From: Casuarius casuarius
Lineage: Eukaryota > Chordata > Aves > Casuariiformes > Casuariidae
Assembly: GCA_003342895.1 (NCBI GenBank)
Contig: PTFA01000405.1
Coordinates: 376,224-440,223 of the forward strand
Reading direction: 5' to 3'
Length of the DNA: 64,000 nt
The position numbers and the translations under genes are program-made. This document shows, piece after piece, positions 11,586-25,500 of the stretch. How positions within the stretch are numbered: position 1 is the first letter of the stretch; each line of letters starts with the position of its first letter. The notes beneath the pieces are model-generated. The model had not been told where the DNA came from. It searched no databases and saw only the letters and a program-made list of their open reading frames with translations.

Positions 11586-13010
11586 TACAGACTCATTCTG
11601 CATCCTTCAATCTAAAATTCTTCCTTCCCTTCATTAGCAGACCTAGAAAAATCCCTAAGTGCTTGGATCTGGCATCTTCATCAACTCATTTGGCCCTCTG
11701 TGGTGTTTTAATCTGGTGACATTCAAGAGCAGGAATACTTCACACTTGAAGAGAAAAAGAAAAGCTGAGGCCTAATTTCAACAGTGTGTGATTAATGGCA
11801 GGCAGCACTGGGAGCTGAAATGTCTCTGGCACAAAAACCTGGTTTTTTTTCTCAGCTGCCTTTCAGAAAAGTTAAGCAGCCGTATCAGTTATCAATTATA
11901 GCAAAAGTTAATAGCATCACAGAAGCAGGGTCTTCTTTGGAATACAGGAGTAAGTGCATGGGGACCTTTTAGAGCACATATATGCCAGTGGCTTTGTTTT
12001 GTTTGCCCATGATACTCCACTTGGAAAGCTATCTCACAATCTGATTTCTCTATCAGCTATGAATTCTTCTAATTTCCAGCCTGAATAAATTCTTGGCCCT
12101 AAAACAATTAAGCATAAACTGCCCAGTAATATAATTCAACTTGGATAGCTCTCTTCTCCCCTCTTCCCTCTTCCCAGTCCTTATGAGCAATCATAATTCC
12201 CTTTAAGTGTTCATTTTCATGGGGACAAAAAAGACAAGCTGTTTCAACAGGCTCTTCTAACAAGCACAATTTCTGCATTCTGATGATTGCTCCAACAGCT
12301 TTCCCCACCTTGATCCAAAATCAGTCTGACTTTCCTCAGCATAGGTAAACAGGACTGTTCACTGCAGATGAAATCCTCTCAGGACCTCAAAACAGGAGCA
12401 TTATCCTTACAGCAAGTACCTCTCCTGAAGCACAGAGATCATATTTTCTTCCTCCATCCTGCCCAAAGTACATATTCCTCATCCTCTGAAGAGTTCCTGG
12501 TTTTGCTAGAGAGGAGGTTGTGTTGCTCCCTCCTGGTGTCTTGCCTCACATACCGTTGACTTGCCATTCATATGATCCTCAGGGTCAGCAGTCATCCTCC
12601 TTTCTTAGTGTGTAACCCAGCCAACATAATTTAAAATCAGGGATTAATTAAGATATAATGGGAGATGTTTCCCAGTTGAATGAGATTGGAAGCAAGTAAA
12701 AGGATGGGTGTGAGGCCCTCAGGAATACAACTTCCTCTTGATCAAGCCTAAAAAGACTTCCATTCTAATCTGGAGTTCTTGAAATGTCCTGTTTCCATGG
12801 AAAGTGTCAAAATACTTCAATATTTATCCAAACACGCATGCACTTTGTCACAAAATTGCTACTTTTTCCATTGCAATCCAGAACAGAAATCTACATTTTT
12901 CCCCAGGACTACAGCTTGAATTTCCAAACAGCTCAAGTTGTTTTATTACAAGCAGTAGCTAGATCTCTTCACATTTGCATTACATCTTTGAGGCTAGGAA
13001 TGACATAAAA

Positions 13011-13026
13011 GAGAGAGAGAGAGAGA
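13011..13026. repeat. (GA)8 microsatellite
   Basis: Eight uninterrupted GA units follow a short A run. Confidence 0.9.
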
Positions 13027-13648
13027 AACACAGTATCCCTACAGACTTACAATATAAGCAAGGTTTTGTCAGAACAATCTTGTTAGCAGCAGTTCACAAT
13101 TTTTGTTGTAATATGTATGCTTGCTTTTGAAAGATTTTTTTGAGCTGGAGAATTAAGGTGAAATGTTCACTGGAGTTCTTTGAAAGCATGAATTTCCTGT
13201 AATACCTTGCAAGGAAAACACCTTACAGCCTGAGCTTAGAACTGTTTCCAAAATCACCATGTAATGAAGATGCTTGCAGAACCTCCTTGTTTCTTTGGAC
13301 CCCATTGTAAGACATAGCATAGCAGCAACAGCTGCAGAATAAGTGCTGTGTGCCTAGCAGGGAAAAAAACTTGCAAACTTTTTTAACAGGTTGTGCACAC
13401 CTGTTCTAAAAGCACTAACAAGCAGTTTGTTTTCTGTTTTTCGGAGATTAGATGCATTAGCTTTGCCAGAAGCATGAAAATTAAAATGATAATGCTTATT
13501 GGCAGCATGTTATGGTGGCAGAATGCTGCTGTTGTTTGCTCTAAGAGTTAGCCTGGCTTAATATGAGGTTTATGGTGGCAGTGTAGATGCTTATTAACAT
13601 GACATTAGAAGATATCTGATGATCCCATTGAAATCTGTGTGGCTTTTT

Positions 13649-13663
13649 ATCTCCCTCTGGTGG
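13649..13663 (-). promoter_or_regulatory. CTCF-like core motif
   Basis: CCCTCTGGTGG (13653-13663) fits the reverse-complement CTCF core CCMYCTNGTGG at all positions. The adjoining STG part of the motif is poorly matched. The orientation is the same as that of the stronger site at 61631. Binding is inference. Confidence 0.3.
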
Positions 13664-15226
13664 TTAGAGAACAAATCATTAGCCAATCTCTATCTCTGAG
13701 CGGGAAGAAATATCCTTTCTGATCAAGCAGCCACACTTTCTATGTCCACAACCAGTGCAAGCTATCCAACCCCAATCGCAATTTTGTCTCAGGCATCGTG
13801 GGAAGCGTTGATACATGACAATATTGATTGCTTAGGCCTGTAAGTTGAGGGTAAGGTTCCCTCCAGTGCAGCCAGCATTCCCACCCTGGTGCATTTTTAT
13901 GTCTCCTCTGCAAGCCCTCCTGCGACAGGAGTCAGAAGTCTCCTAGAGGCTCTAGAATTGCCCATTGCAGGAGCTCAGCCCAAAGGTTATGCTTTGCCTT
14001 CACAAACAAGCCTTATTTACTTTGTCCAAGGTAGAAAGGCTGTGATAGTTCAATGGACTAAAGAAACAACACTGGGGACCGTTTCTACTTGCTCAGAGGT
14101 GGTATATTAACTGTGTTTTCTTTCCCATAGTGGACAGGCAGACAATGCTCTACCAGTATAATAAATTTTGTTGCTCACAGGAACAGCCTGGTAGTATTTT
14201 TATTCTTTCAAGCTGAGAAAGAGTCATACATGTGCCGATAGCTGCTGCAAAACAAATACTCAGTGATGAGGATCTAAATTTATCTCTACCTTTCCTGTGC
14301 ATTGTTGTCGCTGTAAGAATATCATACCATAGAAATGTAGTTTCCAAACTATCTTCTTTGCTGTGGTTGTGAAGTCTCACAGCACTTTGAAGCCTGGTCT
14401 GCTCATGACTTTTGCTGTGAGCCTAAGGATTGATAGGGAACATGCTTAAGACGGAAACTCTGATATTCATTTTGAGTCTGATGATAGTCTGAATATGATA
14501 CCATTGGGCGACCATGGTCTTCCAGTACTGGGCTTGAGGATGCATCATATATTGTAAAGGCGATAAAATAAAAAATTGCTTTTCTTACAGATTTTGCCAA
14601 GTCTTCGGAAGTTGCCAAACCCTCAAAGATTTTTCACTAAACAGCTTCAGCAAGGAGAGGGGCAGAAAGGAAAAGATACTTCTAAGAAAAAAAGGCATTT
14701 TCTCTCAGCTGCAGCAGCAACAGACAGACTTTCCACAACGAGATAAAAAGAGTGAGAGAAATAACCTCGGTTATTAGGAAGCCAAGAGAGCAACAGGAAA
14801 GGACAGTCTCTCAATCTTGTCCCTCTGTTCACTGTAAAATAGTTACAATAATCAAGAATTGGTTTTTTTTCTCTTGAATATCATACCTGGAGAAAATCCA
14901 TCCTATCAACTTAGGTTTAGATCGGTTCACATCAGAGATGTTTAAAAGATCGATCTTTCTTTTTTCTTTTTTTTCCTAAAATCATCTTGGCAATTAACCT
15001 GTGTGACCATCCATATACAGAGAATTGTTTTAAACACTATTGTTCACTGTCTGCCAATTTGTAGATCTGACTACAAAGTGGTTTCTCTATGACTTCCTAT
15101 ATCTTCAAGCAGAGACAAAGGCACCTATGTTGTTAGACTTTATGTTGCTATATAGTCACTCTCTTTTCCAATGCAGAAAAAAATCTAAATTTAAATAAAA
15201 GTGCAAATATCTGAGAAATGGGTATG

Positions 15227-15303
15227 ACCTGATTTTCAGTTACATTGAAATCCCCTGACCCAAAGAAAATGTAAAGGAGCTCTGGTGTAAATGAGAATTA
15301 GGC
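15227..15303. repeat. Short palindromic MITE-like element with inverted ends
   Basis: The left end, ACCTGATTTTCAGTTACATTG (15227-15247), and the right end, GGTGTAAATGAGAATTAGGC (15284-15303), are inverted copies of each other with a few mismatches. The end pattern (GCCTGATTCTCAGTTACACC) matches what is recalled of an ancient non-autonomous DNA transposon group of reptiles and birds (Chompy-like). Total length is about 77 bases and there is no coding capacity. The exact family was not verified. Confidence 0.6.
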
Positions 15304-18300
15304 ACATGTTTTAAGTGTAACAGCATTGTTTTACAATGGGACTTAGAATAATTTATACAACAGGAGTGAAATTCACAGCTGGGCAAGACTCCAGCATGCA
15401 TCAGCAAAGACTTCCACCAGGCCCCTAAGGACTTTGGTGGAACTGAGTTAGTGTAGTGCATGCATAAGGGTCCACACACAGCTGTGAATCTCCTATTATT
15501 CTTGCAAGAAATGTATTATACTCTAGTCAAAGATCTATGAAATAAGTGAGAATTAATAAATCTCATCTGTGACCTGTGATGTTCATGCATGTCAAGTCCT
15601 GTTTCTGTATTAATTGTATATGTTTGCAGAGCATGTGATTCTGTCATTCTGTTTTTCTAGCTCCTTAGAGGCTAAACTGAAAAATGTTTAGACTCAAGCT
15701 AATTCCATTGCTTGACAGAGACATGCAGAATCATAAGAATAACAGCACAATGTTTTTTTTTCCCCAGACTGAGTGACCTTATAGAGAGCACAGACCTGGA
15801 GGTGTGAACTCCCAAGTGTCACTTGCAACACTTGTGCTTGTCTCTTTTTGCAAGATAGGTATGATAATAAGAATAAGAATAAAAATCTATAGCTTCTTTA
15901 TAAGACTGTTATAAGAATCAGCTATTTAAAAGTCTGCAAAGCACTTCTGGACTGAAACAAGTGCGATAGATTGTGATTTCTACATGCGCCTACTATTCTC
16001 TGACTAAGTATGAAGATAATCTGTCCTTATGAAATAGGATAAGAGTGAATGTTTAGGGGCGAAAAGCCAGGCTCAGCAGCCCTCCTATATGCAAAGTGCT
16101 ACATGATCAAATCCTGGCTGCATTCACACTATACCATGAAATTATACATTAAGTTATATAATTTTTATGTATAGATTAATTAATTAAATGGCTAGCAAAA
16201 GCATTTTGTTAATAAAAGCCCATATGATTAGGAAATCAGTTGAAATGTTGTGTGTCTATGAACAGGTCCCAATCCAGCATGGTATCCAATTGTGTGCTTA
16301 AGGCCAAACACAGTCTTCCTGAGGACAAAAAGGTGCAGAGTTAAATGCACGTGCTGCTTTGCTGAGCCTGCAAGGGACGAAGTAGCCAGCTGCCGCGGAG
16401 AGCCTGCCCACGGTCCTTGTGGTCATGCTCCTGGGTGGCCCAGTGCAGCCAAGCCGGGAGCAGACGGGGCACGCTGCTTCCCTCTCATCACGCAAGCGTC
16501 TCCTGGGTAAAGCACTGAGCCAAGGCTTCAAAGCCAGGAACTCCTGCAACAAGTCAGCTCACGGTAGTGACAAAGAGCGAAAAGAGGCAAAGACAGGGGA
16601 TAAGCAGGTGAATCCTGCTTTTTTTCCTAGATGAGGAAAGCGTGGGAAGAAGTGACAGCTTTTAGAGAATGGTGAAATGAGTGGGTAGGGAAGCCTGTGT
16701 TTCCAGGCTCTTAAAGAAATGCTCCTTTACAGTAGCTAGAGGAAGGAAAACACTGCAAGAACATAAACCTCCCTTGTCAGCAGGCCTGCAAACCAGTCTG
16801 GGCTTTTCTGAACACAGGTCGATTCATGCTACACACTAGACTTAGAGCTCTACTACACTACAGATCTGCCTCCCCGCAAATCTGCAGCACATATCAGTCA
16901 TCTCCAGCAGGTTGAGAGTAGCCCTACTCCATGCCCCCAAGAGCAGGCCAGGGATCAGTTTTGGTTCAGCGAATGTCAGCAGGCTTCTTCTTGGTCCAAG
17001 TGGGCAGTCGAGTCCTACCAGCACCAATCCTGGAGAGAAATTGCATCTGACTCAGGATCCACTTCACGTACTCTTCTGTGTACCTAACCCTTGCTATTTT
17101 ACATGAAAGAGTATGTTACTGCCCTGCCTTCCTCTTCCAGCTGATGGTATGAGGGGATTCATCCTCAGCCATCTCATTAAGGGATTCTTCATCTCCTCCT
17201 GTTGTAGCCAAATTTCCACGAGGTCCCTCGGTGATCAGAATTTGCTTGTTTCTTTAAAAAAATTGCCAACACTCTCTTCATTGCAGCAGACATGTCATAG
17301 CAGTTCAACAGGACCACCCTGTTATGTATCACCCAAGCTGCAAAACACTTCACCATAGCAGGTAAATCTAGCTACAAGGCAGCTGTGAAGATACAAGGCA
17401 AACACACTACAGTGGAAAAACGCACCTCCATTCTTCTGTTCCAATACTACTTCAAGTTGTACAGAAGTTTTTAAGGGAAAAATCAGACTTTCACAGCATC
17501 CTCACTGAATCAGGTTGACATTTAGAAATAAATTAACTACAGATGCAACAGAACTAGTCTGCAAAAGCCACATCCTGCTTGATCTGTAAAACTGAATTGA
17601 TAACCTATTAAATATAATTATAATTTACTTTGGTTGGAAATTTCTTCTTTTTCCATCAGAACAGAAAGGAGAAATCTGTACATAATGAAACCCAGCATTT
17701 AGATATAAATCTTTAACATTAATAATACATCGCAATTCTGTGTTAAAAGAGTTCAAGTATGCTTAAGCTTATTTCCTCAGCAGTGTTGTTTTGCCCTTTA
17801 ATGCCATAAACAAGAAAAGTACTTCCCTAACAAGGAACAACAATTTACCAGAAAAGCAATTGCATTGAAAGCATTCTTTCTGACTGAGATTTGTTGTGTC
17901 TGCCTTCTCTCATCCCATTTCTGCTGCCGTGATTTTCTCACCTGACACAAAAGATTGGCGTTAAGCCAGGAAATTTACTGGTTGAAGCAAACTGACATGA
18001 TTGCCTTTCTGTGCGGGGGGCAGCCAGGACCGAGATTTTACTTATTCTATTACTGCATCACAGGGAATGAAGAGTGCCACTGGTTTCTGCAGATCTGCCT
18101 GTGTCCCCAAGGTGATGGGGAAAGAGGAATTGGTCTTTGACTACAGAAAAACGTGGTCTGCTTCTGTCAAGCACTCCAGAGATGGCTTGCAAAACAAGCA
18201 GGCTCAGGTAGGTTACTGGTTTGTTTTCTACAAGACACTGCTTATTGTTAACCAGCATGTAAGGGGATGGGAAGCAAGCCATCATCAAGCCAAGTTTTGC

Positions 18301-21300
18301 ATCCTGCTGTGTTTTAATCATGGAACCTCACCAAAAACCCTGTTTTAGGAAATACTGACAGAATTTGTTGTCATCGAACCACCACCCAATGGCAACAACA
18401 AGAGGAGGTACAATGTATATGCATAACCCATCACCACTGAGACACACAAGAGCCCTGCAAACACAGCAGACGGGACACTTTAATAATACAATAACTTAGG
18501 AGAGTTTTACGAACCCAAACATCCTCTCAATGCATGTTAAGCAAGACAGAGAGAAAGAGAAGCTTTTTGATAGCAAATGAGAGCAAACTCTTGACCAAGC
18601 TACTCATCTGAGCTTCCCCAAGATGGAGAGAAACTCCTGGAGGAAGCAGAAAGGGCCTTGGCTCCTTCCCCCAGCAGGCTTTGCTCTGTCCCAGGAACGT
18701 TGGAGCCACCAGAGCTAGAGTTGCCCAAGCAGTAAATGGTCCATGCCAGCTAAAGGACATCTGGAGGGTAAAGGCTGCTGAACATTTCTCCTCTCTGCCT
18801 TCAGTGTCGTGGCCTCCCAGAGGTATGGTAGGAGAAAAGGAGGCATGGTTGAGGAAAGCCATCCACCAGCACAAATCCCAGGAAAGGAGTCACAGTGCCC
18901 ATTGCACCTCCTGGCACTGCTCTCATGGGTCAAACAGAAGCAGAAGAGAGCCCAGAAAATGCTATCCTTCAAATCAAATTTTGAGACTCTTTTAGAAGTA
19001 GTGGTGTTTGAAAATTAAATTTTTATGAAGCACACCGCAAAGCACAAGGCTGTTTATTTCTGTCCCAGAAAATAAAATAACCATGCATAGCCTGAGTTTT
19101 TCTTGTTATCCAAGTACGTGTCCTACGTATTAGAAATATAATGGGTTCTGAATTGACATTTCATTAATTTGATTGAAATACATGCAAGGAATGAAACATC
19201 CATTTCCCTGCGTAATTTCAACTTAATCCTTCTCCTGTGAAGTACATGACTTAGGTTTAGGATGAGATTTGTGGTCTGTGCTTGGAAGGCTCTAAGGTAA
19301 GCCTGCCAATTTTCAGGCAAATTACCTGGGTGCGAAAGCAAGCATCTTGCAAAAGCGAAGTGTTCCCTCTGGAGTCCATTTACAGAAACACCGAGTTGGC
19401 CCCTTTCATAAAAGGGCAGCAAATTGTCTTTTGGTAGCACAATGACAGAAGAACCGAACAAGTAAGTCTTGGTCACAAAGATTCAACTTTTCAGGACATA
19501 CTTGGGGCCAAGATTGCTTGTCCATACAGAGGGCAGGCATAGGACCCCTACTTTCTTATGTCTAACTTAAACACCTGTGGGATTTAAATGGCCTACTCAT
19601 ATCAGGCAGGACATTTGAAAAAAGGCAGATTAACCTCTTTATAATAAATATGCTGGAAGGTCAATGTAGTAAACAGTACTTTAATGAAGAAAATGGCAAG
19701 ACCACACATTAAAGTGCAACATTGATCAGAAACAGTATCTTTTCTGAAATATGAGTGAGTTCAACTTTTTCCAGTTTCAGGGTGGGAGGGAGAGGAAAAC
19801 TTTATCTGAATGAGACGGAATGAACCCAGCTTTGACTTCCATGACTTTCTTCCCTGCTAAAAAGAAAAAAGAATACTGCAGATCTGACTCCCCATGTCCC
19901 TTACAGTAAGTTTCTTAAGAACTGGAAAGCTGCAAAATGTGCTTCACTTTGGTATATTCTGAAGTGCGCTGAAGTAAACAAATGTCTTGGTCAGTTGATA
20001 GAAGTGGTGCAGAATGACATTAAACCAATGCTTGTACAGACTGCCGTTAGAAAGAAAGACAGTTTCACTACTGTCGTAACTGACTGTAAAAATGTATGTT
20101 CCAAAGGCTGAAATGATCATGCGGAGACATCATTTCTCCACACACTGCATAGCTTCCTCCTCCCTCTCCCCACCACAAAACCTTTGAGCCACATCTTTGG
20201 AGCATCAGCTCTGGCCACCCCACGACCAACAACCAGAAACAGCAATGCAATAAACTGCCAGAACTTTCAATATTCATCCCATCCACCACCTGGCTTCCTG
20301 TTGCTTACTCTGTGGTCTTCTTCCCGTCACACATTCACATACAACAGGATATCAAATTCTTTCAAAACCTGTCCATTAGGACAGCAAACAATGTTCATCT
20401 CATCCTTAGCCTGACTTCCTAAGGAAATGAAGCCTTTTTCAATCTGTACTGCCTGATCCCTCACGATTTTGGGGTTTGTGGACCAATTGTACGATGGCAA
20501 AAGGTTTTCAAAGATTCTTACTGGCTCAACAAAGTTAATAGTATGAACATAAGGAGGATGTTCTACTAGTGCTCATGCTAACGGAGAAAGCTCGCAGTGT
20601 AGGTTTAGCCCATAGACAGCCAAAGATATACAGGACAGAAACACAAATAGCACAACAGAAGGAAAAGCTTCAAGGGGATCTCACACATGAAAAAAGTGTA
20701 ACTTCAGCATATTTCTCACTCATACTAAACCGGAAACTGGGCATGCTTGGGGACCAAAGCTTCATAATTCATCAGCTATTTGTTTTTAAACAAACTGTGA
20801 AGCCGAGTGTCTGAGGTGTTGAAACATTTTCTCGCAAATGTTGAGAATTAGAGCATTTTGGGGGGGAATTGGAAATCTGTGACACTGGGACAAAAAATGC
20901 ATTTCTTCAGTCCATCTCCTAAAACAGCACTCTTCCACACAGCCTTCCTTGCATGCACACAAGTACAGACAGCTTCAGGTCAGACAGACCTGCTTTGGGA
21001 ATATCTGAAGTGAGCAAAGAGCTGGCAACTGAAATATTGCATATTAACCAGTGGGAATATCTGATTTTTGTCAAGGTTTGAGTTTCCTGATAGAGCTCAT
21101 TTTGTGAGTAAAGAGCACATAAATTGGGATACATTCTGTGGTTTGCACTATACTTTGTGAGAGACATGGCTGTAAATACTATAAATATTTATGTGTTTCT
21201 CTTCAAAATCTGTTCTGCTTTAACTTGCAGGGTACCTAAAAGAGTCTAAATTTGGGTAGTGAAGCTTCTGAGAAGTCTGAGATTCTTTTTCAAGTGTGGG

Positions 21301-22526
21301 ACCTTAATTTCCTCTTTTGTATGGTGGAAATATTCAGAGACACAGAAGAATTGCAGTCTTACCTAAAATACACTGTCAGAGGCTCAAATGACAGGTGCTA
21401 TAGTGAACCAAACAGTTATCATCAGAATGTGTCTGAGATCTGTATCCTTCCATGCACATGAGAACGAACCCATTTTGGTTACACTGAATTTGTCTTCTGT
21501 ATTGTAAAATCTGCCCTTGGCTGTACTAAAAGATTTTTCCCAACATTATATACTCTCAGCAAGCCTTTGTTTTTTATGTGGTGCCCTGTAAATAGAGCAT
21601 AAGACAACATTCAATTTAGTAATGCAAGGACTTAGTGTAGGAAACACCACAGTGGCACATGACAAGAATTGTTCACTAAAAATAGCGTTTTTGCAGGCCT
21701 TTGCTGTTATTCAACCATTTAAAAGCAATAAGGCAGTCTTTTTCTTTCCCACTTTGGACATCAAAAAAAATCTATCAATTGTATGGATTAACATAAGACA
21801 TCATATACTGATCAGCCAAAGATCCATCCAGTATCTTTCTCCATCATCCAGTAGCAGATGCTTTGGATAAAATTAAAAACAGGCATAGCAATATTCCCCT
21901 CAGTACCCACTCCCAAATTCCAGCTATCAGTGGTTTACTAACTAGCTCTAACCCTAAAACCTAGTCCTCTTTGCTTTGTAGGTCTAGTAGCTCCAGTAAT
22001 TTAGCCTTAACTCAAACAGATTACAGATTTGGCCAACATAACAGAGAACCACAATGACTTCCAGAGTTTGTTTATAAACTCACTTTTCAGAGAAGTATGT
22101 GAGACTCCAAGAGAGACAGTATCTGTTTTCATAGCCATAACATCCTCATTTCCTGCAGCTAGAGCTCAGTAAGGGCATTTAGCTAACTCTTTTTGCACAA
22201 AAGACATCGCCTATTTTCTCTTTGTTCATGAGTTACCAAGAACTTAAACTTCTCTTGAATGCTTGATTCTCCACTCATTTCTGTAGCTCTAAACAAAACA
22301 GCTGGCAGGGAAAGAACTTGAGATGGTTTATACATCAATATTAATTTTTTTAATATTGCATATTTGTAAGACAATTTCAGAACAAAATTACTTCAGACGG
22401 ATGCTTAATTTGTACTCCTACTGTATACTTTCAGAAGGCATAAAATCAGCCAAATGTTTCAGTTAATGAAAAATAATTTCTCTGTAATGTATGATTTTGT
22501 ACAGTCGATGATCTCAGAGGAGAGCC

Positions 22527-22548
22527 TTTTTTTTTTTTTTTTCCCCCC
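22527..22548. repeat. T16-C6 homopolymer tract
   Basis: Sixteen T are followed directly by six C. This is a pure pyrimidine tract, prone to slippage and to sequencing length error. Confidence 0.9.
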
Positions 22549-25500
22549 AAAGAAGCTGAAGGTGAGCTATCCACCTTCAGGTCGATGAAGCTCATGTATC
22601 ACACAAACACTTAGAATGAAGTCATATGGTTTAGATCAAAATGGCCTGAGACAAAAGCCAGCACAGTTTCCATACAGGAAACTTATGACATTTACATAAT
22701 ATAAACATGTTTAATCGACTGGGGGTATATAATCTATCTGGATTATAGAGTGCTTGTGAAGGCCTTTCATGGAAAGTGTTTAAGGAAAATACACAGGCAT
22801 GGAGTTGAAAGGGGAAGTACAATCATACATAAAATTATCTAGGGGAAGACAGATCGAGCCGTAAGAATGAACAGCCAGCCATCAACAAGGCAAAGCATAT
22901 GGTGTATTCAGACAGGGTTAGCATCATGAAGAAGCTGGTTAAAACACACTAGTTAAGGCTGAATTAAGTTCAAATCTTTCCTTTTAAGTGCAAACTCACT
23001 GTTACGTGCCAAACAAAAGGTATACTCTCCCCTAAATTATAGTGTTCTTGCTTCAGCTAGAAAATGAGCTTCAAACAGGTTTACAAATAAATCCAGGAAT
23101 TGATTTATGAAACCTAATCTTAAAAATGGGTCTTTTCACCATGTGCCAAGCTTTTTTGCTTACCTCAGTAATGGAATAACGCAGATTCTTCTCATACACT
23201 TAACTCACTGAAATCTTCTTCATAGGCTCCTTCTGGAGAATATCCCCCATTTCTGGTGTTTCTAACTGCAAGATTCCTTTTCTGCAGAAGTAGATGCAAA
23301 ATGACCTGACAACTTCATCAATAACCGCCCTTTCAAAATGTTTGGCATCTCCCATCATTCTCAAGGCCAAAAAGGTCCGTGAGAAAGTAGCGCGGTTACC
23401 CTGGAAACTCCTCTCAGTGAAGAAATATTATTGCCAAAGTGGCCATTCCTTCCAAACATTTTAAGAGCTACCTCAGGAGCTGAGTCTGTTCATGAAGGAG
23501 GACAGAAGTGGTGATCAGGAGAGTTAGGAAAGATAAGTGAACAGGGAATAGGGGACACAAGCATCAGAGACCAGCTATAAACCCCAGCTGCTGGCCGGAT
23601 CTGCTCTGTATGCATCTGCATAGCAAGAAATTGACATTTGTATTAAGCTTTCCCTGGAAGTGTTACAAATATGCAAGTCTGAGGGAAGTTATCACAGGAG
23701 GAATATAATGATCCAAAAGGTTATCTATCCAAAACTGAAAAGTTTCTCTGAATGTAAAAATAAAAGATGTGAAGGCAGTAGAGCAGCGTTGTGGTTCCAG
23801 CTGTTTGGTACTAATATAAAATACAAACTAACTTTGAAAAGGAGATAAGTGTATAAGGGAAAAGCTAATACAATGGCACTTCCTTTAAAATAACGAAATG
23901 AAGATGTAGAAGAGTTAATTCATACCCATTCTGCTAAAAAGATATCTACAGTAAAGGAAGAAGGCAACTTCTTAATAATAGAAGGGTCTATTTCTGAGAA
24001 GACGCTCAATCTTCACAATTGCAAATGAGTTGTTTGTGCGGAAATTGTAGTTTGGAAGAACAATTTAGCTTTGTAATAATCCCTCTGATTGTGATGAGTC
24101 AGTGAAAGCTCCCATTTTCACATCTTTCTTCAGCCATTGAAAAAACAACTTTGTTTTCATATTGCTGGAATGCTCCAGCAAACTCCGGAATTTGCTAGCA
24201 TTGTTGGCTGGTATATATAGAGCATTTTTTGTGCCACAAGGAATCTGCAGCTGCTCTCTGAATACAGACGGAAAGCAAATGTTTTGCACTTGTTACAGAT
24301 CTGCAGGCTCATATCTTCCCTTCCAAGCTGCTTGGCTCTGAATGAATTTCCCTGGAGCCAAACCTTCTCTAAGTGCATAATATTTACATAATGAGGAGGA
24401 TGCCTGCTTGGGGGGCTCTTCTGAAGCTGCTCTAGGTTAACAGTTACTGCTGGGTGAGGTTGAGTGAGTATCATACGCAGCTGACCAGCTAATAAACAGC
24501 CCTCCAAAGTGTGCCTTTGGCTTACCTGCGACATGGTGTGTCCTGTCCCCTGGGACAAATGATGTCCCTATTCATGCATTACATGAACTGCTGAAAAAAT
24601 GGACTTGCTTTTACTCCCCCAGATTTGGCTCCAAAGATCCAAAGATGATTCCGTTCCTTCACACTGGCAGTGGTGAAAGGGGCCTTAAGAATTACACCAT
24701 AAGTATTTTGCTTCAGGTATGAGTCATTGTTTTACGGTTGCATGACTGCACCTATTCTTGGACTTAAAGTAGCAAAGAGGACACATGGTTTGAGTCACTA
24801 TACACGCAATTGTTTGAAACTGCAGATTGACAATAATAAAACATCACATTTCCAATTTTGCAAGGCAAAAAAGGAATTATGTTTCTATTTCTGCTGTTGT
24901 TATTAAGAAGTATTTTTATCAGTAACAACAGGAGAAGGGTTTCAGTTTTACATTTTTGTCTAAAGATTGTGTTGTAAAACAAAAACATAGAGGTATATCC
25001 TTTACAGTACAAGCTTACTCAGAGGATTCTGCTCCAGCTGTTAGTAAAGGACAAGCTGGATACATTACCCAAAGGCCTATAAGAGCAGCGAGTAGTTCCC
25101 GTAAGTTTTCAACACACTAACATAAAATATAACTACATTCAAAGCAGTAATTTGGCATCTAGGATATTATTAAGACTCTTCTGTTCCATTCTGCATGTTA
25201 ACAGTGATACCTTAAGTCTGGAGAAGAAGCAGCATGCTTTATATTTTGCAGTTGCAAATTTTGGGATGTGTTGGAATTGCTAAAGCTTTTGGTGTTATAA
25301 CAGAAATCTGACCTGGGAAGAGCTCAGCTCAAGCTTTAAGCTGGTGGCAACACTGTCCGCTTCATCTTATCCTATAAAACAGGGTCCTCATTGGTACTAT
25401 TACATTACACAAACAGGGGGTTTTCCATGCACTTTTGGATATACTGAGATCCTCTTGGTCAGACAGGACAATTCCCATGTTCATGCTGAATTTTTCTTAG

